Shown here: positions 10,830 to 23,900 of the stretch, piece by piece | Numbering within the stretch: position 1 is the first letter of the stretch | How the letters are laid out: the number at the start of each line of letters is the position of its first letter | Source: Trema orientale | Taxonomy: Eukaryota > Streptophyta > Magnoliopsida > Rosales > Cannabaceae | Reading direction: 5' to 3' | Assembly (NCBI GenBank): GCA_002914845.1 | Contig: JXTC01000218.1 | Location: 431,230-495,229 of the forward strand | Length of the DNA: 64,000 bases | The notes under the pieces: generated by a model | Told to the model about the DNA's origin: nothing | What the model saw: the letters and a program-made list of their open reading frames with translations, nothing else | Databases searched by the model: none | Translations under genes and position numbers: made by a program

Positions 10830-13663
10830 ATGGGCTTCACTAACTCCATTGAAGAGCCTCCCAATGCTTCGAGTGGTGCTCCCTTTTACTCTTCTTCTTC
10901 TTCTTACTCTGAAGCTAAAACCCATTACTGTGACTACAATGAGCTGAAAATTAAGTCCATTTTGAGGAAGATGGTGTGGGAGCTCGGCCTGGCCTGCGTT
11001 CTACCCCCTCGCCGGCGGCGAAGCTCCGGCCAAAACGACGGTACCGAAGGGGGAGGTGATAAGAGAAACGACAAGAATTTGGAGCACAACAAGGCTTGGC
11101 TGCTCGCCGAGTCTGGTGGGTGTGGCGGAGCCGAGCTCACGAATGCGGACCCGCAATCGGTTCACTCGTCTTTCAGGTTCAGCTTCTGCTCTCAGGTCGA
11201 GCTTGAGTCCATGAACATGAGCTCTTCTACGGCTGCAACTGTCCTAATGGTGAATTTGGATAATGGGCTTTGCGAGTCTCGAGCTAAAGAGCTCAAATGG
11301 CGGAGGATTGAGTCGCTTGAGAGGAGTATTTCCCCTGTGGCCAATACTTTGATCAGATTCAGCTACGGAGAAATCCTTGCTGCTACTCGGAGTTTCTCGA
11401 AAGGTACTTTAATGGGTTTGTCATAGTTTTTCAAATCAATTTAGTATTTTTTTTCATGAAAATCGTACTGAGATCAATTTGTGTCTTGTTTTGTTTTGTT
11501 TAGGTAGAGTTTTGGGTAGAGGGGCTTTGAGCTATGTGTTTAGAGGGAGAGTTGGGCTTTTGAGGACCTCTGTGGCTATTAAGAGATTGGACAAAGAAGA
11601 TAAAGAGTCTTCAAAGGCATTTTGCAGAGAATTGATGATTGCTAGCTCTCTTCACCACCCAAATGTTGTACCCCTTGTTGGGTTTTGTATAGATCCAGAG
11701 GAAGGTTTGTTTTTGGTATATAAGTATGTCTCTGGAGGAAGCTTGGAACGCCATTTGCATGGTATGTTCTTTTGAGTCCTTTTTAATGGGGTTTTATATG
11801 AAGTTGGTGTTTTACTTATTTTATTTTTTATTTTCGGAGTGACTTATGGTATAAAATTTGCAGAAAAAAAGAGGGGAATTAAGGGGTCTGCAACACTTCC
11901 TTGGTCTGTAAGATATAAGGTAGCCATTGGAATTGCTCAGGCGGTAGCTTACTTGCATAATGGAACTGAAAGATGTGTTGTTCATAGGGACATTAAGCCC
12001 TCAAATATTCTCCTTTCTTCCAAGAAAACACCAAAGGTAAAGATGTTTATACTTTGTTTTGGATTTGATTCTGGTTTTTAGAAGCTTGCTCGCTTGAATC
12101 TGTTTAGTGCTCTGTATTGATGAAAGATGCTGTATTAATGCTGTTTTTCAGTTGTGTGATTTTGGATTAGCTACATGGACTGCTGCTCCTTCAATTCCTT
12201 TTCTCTGCAAAACTGTCAAAGGAACATTTGGGTACGATTTCAGATAAATTTGACAAAATCATTCTCTCTTTTCTGTTGGTTTTTTCCATAAAGATTACGT
12301 TTTTCTTTTTGTTTATGTATTTAACTTGAAAACAAATGTGCAGTTACTTGGCTCCCGAGTATTTCCAACATGGGAAAGTCTCAGATAAAACCGATGTTTA
12401 TGCTCTGGGTGTAGTCTTGTTGGAGTTGATAACTGGCCGAAAACCAATTGAAGCAAGAAGACCACAAGGAGAGGAGAACTTGGTCCTATGGGTAGGTTAA
12501 TCTACTTTCTTTTATTGTTACCTTTATTTCTTTAAGCTCCTAATTTAGAAATATTTCTTCTATTAGAGGAGTCAAATTTTTCATTTTTTTTTCCTAGTAT
12601 ACTCCAAACTTTATTTTATTAGTTATGTCAGGTCACCCACTCAATTGATAAACAATTCTTAGCAAGACTGTCTTTTCGGTTCTACATAGAATTATGTCTA
12701 AATGGGTGCCTTTCATCAATCAACTTGGTATATTAGGTGAATGGTGGTAAATAATTAGTCCCATGACAGAGTTTGTGGTGTTGTAGGCGTCTACTCAAAA
12801 CTAGTTGGTGTTCCATCATGGTCTTGAAATAGTATATCAAAACAGAAAGTTTGGATGGCTCTTGTCTAATCAAGTAGAGAGACATTCTGGAGTGAATGCC
12901 TTAAGCTTCTGCCTTGCTATAATTTGTGATAGGTTTTCTTGTGAATTTGTTTTGGGAGTTGTGGAGATAAAGGAGTCCACCTAGTTCGTAAACTTATCCT
13001 ACCGTCCATACTAATTCTGGAAGTGATTTTGTTTGAAATTAGAAAGATTAGGGAGTTCCAACTCGGTAACACAAACTATTGTGCAAAAATGTGGTAATGC
13101 TTGTATTAATGCTGTATTCATTAATGACCATGGTTTTATAGAATGGTAGGTTTATTACTTTCGTGTGATGTTTTTGCTTTCCAGAATGTAGGTTTGCAAT
13201 GTTTATTGTGTTAGGTTGTGATGCTAATTATCGTTTTGCACATTCAGTAATTGTAACAAGTACCAAAAACACAGTAACTAAGCTAAACGTCTCATTTTAT
13301 GTATTTTAGGCAAAACCCCTCTTGCATAAAGGTAAAGGAGCCATTGAAGAGTTGCTGGATCCAAGGCTCAAATGCACTTTGAGAAATTCAAATCAAGTAG
13401 CCAGAATGATTGAAGCTGCCGCTGCCTGTGTAACTAGTGAAGAATCTCGCAGGCCAGCCATTGGTGAGATTATTGCGATATTGAAAGGTGAGGAACAACC
13501 TGTTTTCTCTAGAAGGAAGAAGTCTGGTTTTCTGGGCAATGGATGTGTTATTGACTGTTACTCTCAATCACAACAAGCAAATAGTGAGATGAAGAGCCAC
13601 TTAGCTTTGGCCATGTTAGGGGTTTCAGAGCTTGAGGATGACGATCACCTTTACTGTCGTTGA
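10830..13663 (+). CDS. Receptor-like cytoplasmic Ser/Thr protein kinase (RLCK), 6 exons, 528 aa
   Basis: Exons 10830-11403, 11504-11761, 11864-12036, 12152-12231, 12344-12491 and 13310-13663 join in frame at GT-AG junctions. The product is a cytoplasmic serine/threonine kinase expected to phosphorylate protein substrates downstream of a surface receptor. Residues 1-~170 are low-complexity and poorly conserved. From about 175 a kinase domain begins: Gly-rich loop GRGALSYV (196-203), VAIK lysine K218, HRDIKPSN (318-325), DFG D338, GTFGYLAPE ending at E367, then the C-lobe with a LLDPRL motif. No transmembrane helix or ectodomain is seen, hence RLCK rather than RLK. The start MGFTNS has Gly2 and Ser6, which fits an N-myristoylation signal (inference). 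An in-frame Met lies 107 codons upstream in the CT-rich leader, but the sequence between looks like untranslated leader. Intron 5 (12492-13309) is the longest. The subfamily is not resolved. Confidence 0.93.
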
Positions 13664-14317
13664 ACGAAGAAAGAAACATTAAAAGTTGACCTGATTTTTT
13701 TCCCCTTTCAGTTTGTTGCTTGCTTAAGGAGAGAGAAATTAAAACTGGAAAGATGTTGACATTGTAAATAGGACTATAGGTGTCTGATAACCGATTGTGC
13801 TGTAAATATTGTCATTTTTATCTGCCCCCTTCTCATTGGGGAGTAGTGTAATAGATTTTTCATTGGAGAGTTTAGAGTTCTTGTTTCGTTAAAGCAGGAA
13901 CTATTCATTTTCTGTAATCTTGAATGTCTCAGTAGCATAATTTTCTAGTGTGATGGATTTTCATCCTAGAGTTCAAAAGTTCCTGTTCCATTGAAATGAG
14001 AACTTACCCTGTGATCTCCAATATTTTTCAGTACCAGATCTTTTCCTAGGTTACTTAACTGACCATAAATCGATGTTTAAAGATGCTTTTAACAAAGAAT
14101 GTCAGCGGAATCAAAGCTAGAAAGCTTGAAAATTTGGTGCTTAGAGGGCGGGAAACGCTAATGCAGGTTGAAATATTCGGGGTGAAAGAAAGGATTTGTG
14201 GATGAAAAAAGTGTCCAAAGAGTGGATAATTCCGGTGGATTTTCCTATAAAATTTCTCAAAGATTATCGGATCAATATTTGTACTGGTGAGCCTTTGACT
14301 TCTTGCAACACAAACCC
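13664..14317. other. 3' flank of the RLCK gene
   Basis: Probable 3' UTR of the kinase, with T-rich sequence and several TGTAA motifs (13763, 13801, 13847, 13912) that could serve 3'-end formation. No separate gene seen. Confidence 0.4.
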
Positions 14318-14490
14318 TCAACTTCAATATTGATGCTGCTACAAAGCAGGGGCTTGATTATTTCCGGAAGATTATCAAGGGTCATGAGCTGAAGTTTGGG
14401 CAGCCGTGGCAAAACACTTTGGCTAAAAGTTGTTTTAATGGTGGGTTTGGTGGGAGAGTCGAGTGGAAGGAGGGAATTGTTAAATGGACT
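14318..14490 (+). pseudogene. Unrecognised coding-like fragment downstream of the RLCK
   Basis: About 55 codons without a stop, with balanced amino-acid use (IDAATKQGLDYFRKIIKGH, then ELKFGQPWQNTLAKSCFNGG). This is unusual for the local AT-rich DNA. There is no start codon, splice support or recognised domain. It may be a decayed gene or transposon piece. The minus-strand frames over it are probably shadows. Confidence 0.25.
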
Positions 14491-14934
14491 TATACCCAAT
14501 TCATTCACATTTTTTGTCCTCCCAATTTTAACAGGATTATAAAACAGAAATAATGAATTCGAATATAAATTTAGTGAAGTCACTATTTTAAGCAAGTTAA
14601 CTTCATAGAACACATGAATGTGGATGAAACAATAGATGGTGCTTCTGTGTTGCTTTGTTCCACACACAAGGAAATTACTCTGTTCTTCCATAAGGAAATA
14701 AAGCTACGTATGACAGTCTTTTAGCTGAAAATATACAAATTGTTAGTTTTAGTATGCAAATGACTGTCATATATGTGGTCCTTCTGACACTATTAGTGCC
14801 TTTTTAGTTTTTTTTTTTCAAATTATTTATCATATTAATGGCATTACTTGGTAAGGTTTATGTTTTATTTGTATTTTGCTTATAATAACTAAAAAATTAA
14901 GATTTACTAAGCATTAAGAGTTGATAAATATAGG

Positions 14935-15615
14935 GACAATGACATAAAAATACTCTTGACTTTTGGTTTTGTGCAAAAAGTACTATAATTTTTGAAATCC
15001 TGCAAATTAATACTCTTAACTTTCGATTTCTTACAAATTAATACCATTATTTTTTAGATCTTGCAAATTAATACCCTAAAGTTTTGGCAAATTAATACCC
15101 AGATAATTGAAATTCCTACAAACTAATATTATGACATTTGAAAGTCTTGTAAATTTGTACCCCTAATGCCAAATTAACAGATTTTTGGTGAAAAGTCGAT
15201 AGTACCCCTCCTTAACATGATAAAACTTGTTAAGCACTAAAAAAATTCTAAAAAATATTTTGTAATTTGTTTATTTAACTTTTCATTTAAAAAAAAAAGA
15301 ATTTGGAATGAGAGATAAAAAGGGTTAGTTGCAAAAAAAATAAATAAAAATCTTGTTGACAAATAATTAAAATTTATTAAAAATAAATTAAAACAATCAA
15401 CAAACGCAATTTTTTTCTTTTAAAGAAAAGTCAAGGTGTTAACTTATAGAGTTTTAAAATATCAGTATATTAAATTGCAAAATTCAAAATCCAAGAGTAT
15501 TAATTTGTAAACACTGCATATAGTAGGGTATCAATTTCCAAGAATTCAAAAGTCAGGATACTATTTGCAAAAAGTTCAAAATTCAGGAAAAGTTAAAAAA
15601 TTAGAGTATTTTTTT
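14935..15615. repeat. Long inverted-repeat element (~680 bp)
   Basis: Left part has several diverged copies of 'aaattaatac.ct.aa.ttt' between 14945 and 15180. The right part (15425-15610) carries the inverted counterpart (GTATTAATTTGTAAA, GTCAGGATACTATTTGCAAA). Between them is AT-rich filler. Related in wording to the foldbacks at 20270-20440 and 34056-34410. Confidence 0.6.
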
Positions 15616-16838
15616 CAATGAAATATATAATACTTATTGAAGCATCACCAAAAATTGCTGACTTTTTTTTTTAACACAAACATTAGAAAAGATTCCAAAC
15701 AAGACGTATGCTATTGTTTTGTATTTTCTGTTTTTCTGCTTTTCTTTCTTTTTTCCCCCCTGGAAATATGTCATCTTTTCTCAGAAGATGGATTGTTAAT
15801 TGGAAATTGAAAAAAAAAAAAAAAAAAAGAGGGTGAGATACATGCCTACTGACTCCATAGTTTAAAGAAATATATAGCTTAATAGCATGCCCCAAGTGAA
15901 CTTTATACAAATATATATTTGTCAAATAGTTACAACTAAACCACTAATATTCTATTGACGTGGTAATACTAATATATGTATGTATATACATACACACACG
16001 CATGAGCTGATATTAACTCCTTCGTATATTTCAAATTTTCGACTTTCCAAAAGGATTAAAAAAAAAAAACGTTGTTATGAAGTAATATATAGGCATTAGT
16101 CCCTTCTAGAGTTTCTGTTCTTCTTATTTTATGTATATATCTTTTTCTGCAGGGAGAGATGAAATCTAACTAACAATAAACTAGTTTTAACGACGAGAAT
16201 GGGAAGAAAATAAACTAATTAAATGTAGTACGTAAAATTAGTCAATAATAGTATGTACTTTTGTAAGCTGCAGAATTCGTACAACATTTTTTCGTTTAAT
16301 TTTTTATTTTATAAATAACTAATCGTATATCATATTGATTACCAATAACATGTTTCTAAATCAAGACTTTGTATCACATTTTGTAATAAAATATTCTGCA
16401 TTGTATATATGCTTGCTTCGTTACGATCTACTATAATATTCTTTTACTTACTTAAAATAAGACAAATTACAATCTTTATAGTGTCACATACATATAACTT
16501 GATTAGTAACCAACATGCAGTTATTTCTATTTATATGTTGAAATTTCAAAATCCGAATACCTACCTCTTTTGTCGAAACGGAAATTAAAATGGAAGTTAC
16601 TAACCTTGGCACCTAGTAATCAGTCAATAGTAATTAATAATGAAAAGCAAGAAAGAAACCAATCGAAAACATCTATTTATAAGTGAAAAATTCCAAAAGA
16701 AACTTGCATGAAGAGTCGAGACGACGATTTCTTCACTCATAGGCAGTCATGCAAATGAATGAATGAATACATAAAAAGAAAATAAGAGAAAACTAATGGA
16801 ATACAAACAGAATGATTCTGAAATAAGAGTAAAAGAAA
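15616..16838. other. Intergenic between foldback and polcalcin 3' end
   Basis: AT-rich with an A-run (15811-15828) and a short (TATG)n-like tract near 15975. 16690-16838 is the likely polcalcin 3' UTR on the minus strand. Confidence 0.5.
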
Positions 16839-17093
16839 TCAGAAAATCTTGGCGACATCCTTGATCAAGCCACGGTTAGCATGAGCAAAATCCGAAAACT
16901 CCTCAAAAGAAATGAAGCCGTCCCCATCGGTGTCGATCTCTGCCATCATACGTTGCACTTCTTCGGCGGTGACGGAGCCAAGTGCCTTAAGCGCATCACC
17001 TAGCTCCGTGGCAGAGATCTTTCCGTCGCCATTGCTGTCGAAGCGCTTGAAAATGCGCTCTATCTCAACCTTGTCCCTTTGTGCATCAGCCAT
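16839..17093 (-). CDS. Polcalcin-like two-EF-hand calcium-binding protein, 84 aa
   Basis: An uninterrupted frame encodes a small acidic protein with two canonical EF-hand loops: D19-E30 (DSNGDGKISATE) and D54-E65 (DTDGDGFISFEE). It ends in ANRGLIKDVAKIF, the tail typical of polcalcins. Length (84 aa), start (MAD-) and tail all fit the polcalcin family, small cytosolic calcium sensors mostly expressed in pollen and known as cross-reactive pollen allergens. An in-frame Met seven codons upstream (17114) adds only a Lys-rich MKNKKKN stretch, so the start at 17093 is preferred on family length. Pollen expression is inferred from the family. The gene is intronless and stands alone between repeat-rich intergenic stretches. 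Confidence 0.95.
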   Translation of the reverse strand: MADAQRDKVEIERIFKRFDSNGDGKISATELGDALKALGSVTAEEVQRMMAEIDTDGDGFISFEEFSDFAHANRGLIKDVAKIF

Positions 17094-18029
17094 ATTCTTC
17101 TTTTTATTTTTCACTCTAGGCTCTCGTTGGGACCGTTAACCTATTTTAATGTTTTTCTTTGTGCTTTGGTATGTTACTAAAGTGTGACATCGTGGGGCTG
17201 GGATTTTTGGTTTTTAAAGGAGAGCTGTGTGTAGAAAGTAAAGGCTGTACTTTAAATTCGGAGTTTCTAGCATTAGTCTCGGATTGCCTAAAGAATAACG
17301 CGGTCAACTGTTTTACCGGAGCTAAAGGTAAAACTGTTGTGGATTTCCCACTAGATAGGACTTTTACACGAAATTAAGTTTTTATTTTTTATTTTTTATT
17401 AGCACAGGAGTTGTCATGTGTGTACATTTGGTCCCTATCTGTTCCAAAGTGGGCTACAATAAGTGTGTTGTTGAATTCGAATTGAGAAAATTTGATTGAG
17501 GAAATTTGATATTTTTTATGGTAATTTTTTTTTATAAAAAATAGAAAAATCCGGGATTTTTAAATTGTTTGAAAAATTCCAAATTTTAATTAGAAAAAAT
17601 ATCAGTTTTAAAAGTATTTAGAAAAATATCACTTTTTATTTATTGATGATACCCACCTCGAGTAGCATTGAAAATACCAATTTTGAAAAAAAATTGTATT
17701 TTTCTGAATATTTAATAAAATGTTATCGGTCTAAAAACATTTTAGAAAGTGACACTGTTCCAAATCAATCCGGGAATTTTCAAAACTTTCAGCCCATCCG
17801 GGGAACTTTCAATTTTTGGTTCTTTTAAAAATGTTATTTGTATAACAATATTTTAAAAAGTGATATTTGTCTAAATCAATTCGGAAATTTTCAAAAAAAA
17901 TTCAGCCCATCCGGGGACTTTTCAATTTTTGGTTCTTTGGGCCTGGAATTTTATAAGAAACCCATTTGGATTTGAGAGAGATTGAGGCTTAGCCCACTCT
18001 TTGAACTAACTGGAAGCCAAGGTGCAGAG
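17094..18029. other. Polcalcin upstream region and AT-rich repeats
   Basis: 17094-17400 is the probable 5' flank of the minus-strand polcalcin gene; I could not assign a TATA box. 17500-17960 holds diverged direct copies of TTCAGCCCATCCGGGGA (about 17789 and 17903). Confidence 0.5.
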
Positions 18030-18337
18030 TTATGATTGTATGTGAAATTTTTTTAGTTTTAAAAATAATAAAATAATTATTTTTTATTTATAAAGTAATT
18101 ATAGTTTGACATAAATTAAGGTTTATTAGTATAATTTTTTTTCTTTTTTGAATTTGGTTTTTAAATGAACTGTTTGTTTTATATCCGTCTTTGAATTTTA
18201 ATTTTATAAAAGATTAGCAGATGCAATATTTTTAATCAGAAATATGAATACAAAAAAATAATTATGGACCAAATTGATAAACAATTGAAAAATTAAAATC
18301 AATGGTATAAAATTTCTTTCATTCAAATAAATTTTAA
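18030..18337. repeat. Truncated copy of the 7641-8569 element
   Basis: Collinear with about 8118-8425 over ~300 bp in the same orientation with scattered changes (shared TTTAAATGAACTGTTTGTTT and AATTATGGACCAAATTG). It lacks the left arm and the terminal part of the right arm. Confidence 0.75.
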
Positions 18338-20269
18338 CGTGCTTTCTTTTATTTATTTATTTATTTTTCGCTAATAGAATATACCTGCACTAATCAAATA
18401 GTTTTATGAAGTAATTGTTTATGATCAACAACAAACCCCTATAGCCTGAGGTGGCATCAAACATGAGATAATAATAAATATTCCTTAGGACGAAGTATCT
18501 TATAATCCTTTGATTTTTTGCTAAGAGTAACTATTTACCTCCTCATATTTGAAAATTTCGCCCACTCATTTTTTTTTTTTTGGGGGCAAATGTGGGGTCA
18601 GTTTATCCCATTCTACAAATATAGTTGATCTGCTCCAATTTTCACAAATATTGTGCCAATTTGACCCATTGAAAGTGCACGAGTGTGGGTGAGGAAAGTA
18701 TCTTATAGTTTCTTTCACTAAAAATAATACCCATTTAAAATGAGTGCAGCTTAATATAAATGAAGTTATGAAAAATTCCCTATCATCTTTGATTTTAAAT
18801 GTGGAAAATTTTCTTAATTTTTATGCAAATATGAGAATATAGGGATTTTATCCCTTTTTTTCCCTCTTATTTGGTGGCTCTCAATATTTGACAGGGAAAA
18901 GAGCTGCTTACAAATTGGGGCAAATTGACAACATATTTGCAAAAATTTTACAAACTGACACTATATATGTAAAAATTAGGATATGTGAATAAAATTTTAA
19001 ATGTGAAGGGATACAAGACTATTCTAAAGTGAGGAAATTGTAGAATATTAAGGTCAATTCGTTAACCCAATTCTAGTCCTATGCACCAAACAAGACCAAA
19101 GCATATTTTAAAAATGATAGAATAGAGGAGACTGTGTTAAGTAACATCAATAGTAATGGCAATAGGTAAGGTATTGGTAGGGTAATACATATTCTGCTAT
19201 TTAACTCATAAAGAAAAAAGAAAAAAAATTATACATCAGTAGCGTTATCAGATTTATTTATTTAGTTAAGATAAATGGAAAGGGCACGAGTGTTATCCAT
19301 TTGAGTATTTATAAGAAATAATTTTTTTTTTCAAATCAATTTAAAAAATAACTATTTTTTTACACCTTGATTCACTTCGTAAAAAGTAGATCAACTAAAA
19401 AAACTGTCATTTCTCAAAACAAAATTATAAAACAATCATTTATTAAATAGGTGTAAATCAATATTTCAAAAAACAAATCAATTTTTAAATAAATAAATCA
19501 ATTTTCGAAAAATAAATCAATATATTTTGATATACTAAATACGAAAAAAGGTCCATTTTAAATAATTTTTAAATTCGGTCATTTTTTAATAGTGTTTAAA
19601 AAACAGCCATTTACAAACTTTGATTCAAAATTAGGTTGTTTGGCTAAAAAGCTCTATCCATTACGGGTAAGAGTACACCTGCAGGTAACCCGTTTACTCG
19701 TTAAGAATTGAAAAGAAACTTCGTTAGTTTTAAAATATGTTCCATCCACACATACCTTCTCTCGAAAAGAAATCCATACTACAAAATAAAAAATTCAAAT
19801 CCATCATTTTTCAAAAATTTTTTTTTTCTTATAAGTAAGAGGGTGGCCTAGGGTCCAAATCAGTTTTTATCCTTACCTCCCCAAGGGAGTTTTGAACTCA
19901 GGTGACCAGCTTGAAAGAAATAAAGAAAAGTGAGCTAACCGCTTGAGCTCGCCCTTGGAGTCAAATCCATTGAAATTAAATGCAAACTTAATTCTCTAAG
20001 TAATAATCATAATCTAAAAAGTCAAATCTAGCGCAAATCATATGCATTATATTATAATTTAGATCTACACATGTCTATCGAATATATATATAGTATGTTA
20101 CGTACATACATATATATTGTATAGGAATCAGTATATTTTACAAATATATATATGTCTAAGATGTAGACATATGTATTAACTATTTGTAGATTTCGTATAC
20201 ATCCTACTTGTATACATTTATAAATAAGTAAACTGCAAAAAAAAAAAAAAAAAAACCTTGAGTTGATAA
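18338..20269. other. Intergenic, no gene seen
   Basis: AT-rich, with (TTTA)n near 18350-18366, repeated AAATAAATCAA near 19470-19520, and a short GC-richer patch at 19840-19965. The patch (GAGGGTGGCCTAGGG, CCAAGGGAGTTTTGAACTC) reads like a degenerate SINE or LINE piece. Confidence 0.5.
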
Positions 20270-20440
20270 AGGATATTATTGTTTTTTTATTACTAAAATT
20301 ATTCTAAAAATCAGTTCAAGATATTAATTTTTAGAAATTCTTAATCTCAGGGTATTAATTTGTAGAGTCACAAACTTTAGAGTTTAAATTACAGAATTCC
20401 AAGTCTCAAGATATTTTTTTTTTGCAGTTCACCCTTTATA
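20270..20440. repeat. Diverged foldback-family fragment downstream of fructokinase
   Basis: Contains AAATTCTTAATCTCAGGGTATTAATTTG-type sequence (in pieces) also present near 34310-34345. It follows an A-run at 20237-20256. It seems to be the right half of the 34056-34410 family. Confidence 0.5.
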
Positions 20441-20937
20441 AATTTAAATCTAGGCCTAAATTAGAATGACATGATTTTCTACTCTAACTCTAAACCATAT
20501 TAGTCTTTTAGCATGCTGGGTTACATGCAGGAAATTGATTTTTCAGAGTTTAGAAACGATAGCCTGTTTGACAATATTTATGTTGTGTGTTTTGTTTTTT
20601 CGGAAATAAAATGAACAGTAAAGATTTCTCATTTTGTTGTTTGAAAAAATTTTCATAATCTCACTTTAAATAATTCACCTCAACATATAATGTCAAAAAT
20701 GATCTCGTACAGGAAATAAGAAGAATGTTAAACTTATTTTCTGACATAATAGTGATAAGAAGATGGTATCTATCTATTTTCTCACAAGTTTCAACAGCAT
20801 GAACCTGAATTGAGTACATTCAAAATGTTTCAATAAAAGATTCTTTGCTTTGATGGTCTGTTCTTCTCAGTTTCAACTCACTGGTTGGCGGGTAGGTGGT
20901 AATTTCAGTTACAACAATTACAATGCAATTTTCCGAT

Positions 20938-23900
20938 CTATGCTACAGATTTGGTGAGAATGGCTTTCTGCACTGCTTCTCTAGTTGGCAAAGCAGGAAT
21001 TGCACCTCTCCCTGTGACCGTCAATGCACCGCAAGCATTTGAAAACTTGAGAGCATCTCTCAGTTTGTCCTCCTCCTACAAGATCCGTTCAGATACGAAA
21101 TGATCGATTTCATAAGTGGAGTGAAAATAATGAAACTATTTTATAAGACCTTTTCTAAACGAACTCAAAAAGCTATATTGATCTATGCTGCATCTGAACA
21201 AGGTATATGCTTAATTTAGTCTCTCTAGTTCGGTTAAGATCAGTTATTTCGGTAACAACGAACACCTCTAAAAGGCCTAACATAAATAATCCTATGAAAG
21301 GAATTGCCTGCAGACCACTCTAGTCCGTGAATTTCTTATGACACTGACTTAGTTGTTGGGGAGATACCACTTGGATTAGGAAAACTCCGACAAAATTGAT
21401 TTCTCTCTTGAAGGCCACGTGAGGCATTTAAGTTTAACATCTGATCTAAATCCTCAAATAGAAACTCAGCAATCAAAGTTTTTTTTGGAGTAATAATTTT
21501 GTTGATCCCAAAACTATTGAGAAAGTCTCGTTTTGGTCCTTAAACTTTAATTTTTGTTTTTGATCCATAGACTTTTAAAACCATTTTTCAAGTCCTTTTT
21601 AACAAGTTCCGTTAAGAATTTTGATGGAAAGGGACTAAAAGAAAATGTTTTTAAAAATTATGGGCCAGTACTAAATTTAATTACTTACGCAATCACTATT
21701 GAGCTGTTAATTTAAGAAGTGTGTACAGACTAATAGCGAACAATTTGAAAAATCTAAGAACCAAAATAATACTTTGTCGATAGTTCAAATACCGATAGAG
21801 TAATTAATCCAAGATCTTTTCCAGTAAAAGAGAAGGAAAGAATACAATATAAAAAAGACTGCTTGCAAAAGGTTCCAACTTAATTTGCAGTCCTCTGGCA
21901 ACCTCAATTTCACTAATGGAGAACAATTTGAAAATTTAAGGATGGTGAGTGTTCATCATCGATGTAGCTGCTAATATCTTCAAGATGATAGAAAAGGTTG
22001 AGCTGGCTCTTCACTGCACCAGATCTAATGAGCAAATGCTCTTGAGCGATTCTTACAAGGACAGGGTTGAGCTAAATGTGTATCTAGCTCTAAAAAATTC
22101 TGCAGCAATGCCAGGCATCTTTCCCTAAACCTGAACACCACTGGTTATGACACAGCCAAGAGATAGGACAACTCTGACTTTCAGTTAGAAGGCTGCCTGG
22201 CCAATTAGGATGGTCTAGATAGTTTACCTTTGAAAATCTACTGTCTAGAAGATAAATCTCCATCATGGGTGGTTACAAGAAAACTGAATTATAATTTAGA
22301 GGGATTTTTGGGATCAAACACAATGAAAGCTTGTATATATTCTGGAAGCAGTTGAGTTTGAAGGCAAATGGAAACAAAGTGAAAGTAAAGCATTTAATGA
22401 TGTACGACACTGAACTGACAAGAATACTTGAAGATTTGAGCTCTGTTATAAATGAACCCAATAATAGTGCTCTGGTTATACAGAAGATGGAACTTCATCA
22501 TAGGAACCACTTACAGCCATATCAGATGGTGTAAAGTGTAAACATTTTAACATCTTAAACTGCCAAAGGCAGTATTGGGGTAATGCAAGATTAGACATAA
22601 GTATGAATAGAATATTTTTCAAGCAATATAATTTCTCTGTTAGTAAGTACTTTCTTTTTTCCTGTTGGTATTTATTTGAAAGGAAATAAGTCTACAAAGT
22701 ATCCTGTGTTTCGAACGCAATACCTGAAGCAAGGAGAGATCAACGGCTAGTTGAGATAGTGTTCCAGCTACAAATGCATCCCCAGCACCAGTGGTGTCTA
22801 CAGCATCTACCTTAATACCCTCGACTCTTCCACTGAAGTCCTGCAAATACGTATATACCTTTCAGTTTTGTATCACGAGAGAAGATTGACCTTATATGAT
22901 CTAATGGCACTTTAGTTTCCTGGTAACCTGGATAAGTAAATGCCATAGAATCTTTTAATCGAAATGTTTCCTTCAATTTTTTGGATTTTTTTGGATTTTT
23001 TTTTTTTTTTTTTCTCTCTGTATGCTCTCAGAATTGAAAAACTTTGGTAAAAGGGATAAATGGTAACAAAATTTTTGCGAAGTACTGAAAAATGTATCCA
23101 AACCATGTTGTCTTATTTGTGGTTAGACTAAAAGAGATCTTTTTTAAGTTTCATTCATGGTCCAAAGAATAGAAAAAAATGAAATATCAGGGGAATATAT
23201 CACCCATCAATCTTTACCAACCCTATTCTGCTTCAAGATTCACGCAATTATGAAATAGTAAAAGAAGCGCTTAATTCTTAAGAAGCATTTGTCTTCCCTA
23301 CAAAAGAAACGACAAATGTTCTTAATCTGCTCTCGAATACAGGAATACCACGAAATGGGGTAAGCTGATTGAGCCTTACACAGAATAGAGAAAATTCTTC
23401 TCTCACTTTCTGTTAATGAGAACAGAAGGAAGAAACAAATAGTTCTTTTACATAGAAGCAGACACCAACACAAATAGATGAGCAGAAAAAATGAATATGT
23501 GAAAGATGGTTACCTTGGTGTAATACCTGCAACCATCAGGGCCCTCAGTAACAAGCAGTAACTTAAGATTCGGATGGTACAGCTTGCGAACAACTGTTTC
23601 ATCATATGGATCTTCTCCTTGCGTTAGAAAAGATATCTCTTCTTCGCTTACCTGAATATTTATTTCAAAGTGGAATAGTCAACGGTGGTATTTCCATTTC
23701 CATTCAGCAGTATAAGGTCCATTACCTTTCCAATAACGGACAAAAATATCACCTATAAACCTAATGCTACATAAGCTACATTTTCATTTTAACTTATTAC
23801 CTTGATAATATCAGCAGTCTCCCAAATGCTTAAAATTCCTTCTCTAGCATTCTTGGCAGAAGGCCAGAGTGGAAGTCTGAGGTTGGGATCATAGGAAATA

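Noticed and set aside
10934-11140. Pro/Ser-rich minus-strand frame over RLCK exon 1
   Set aside because: Antisense shadow of the kinase N-terminus.
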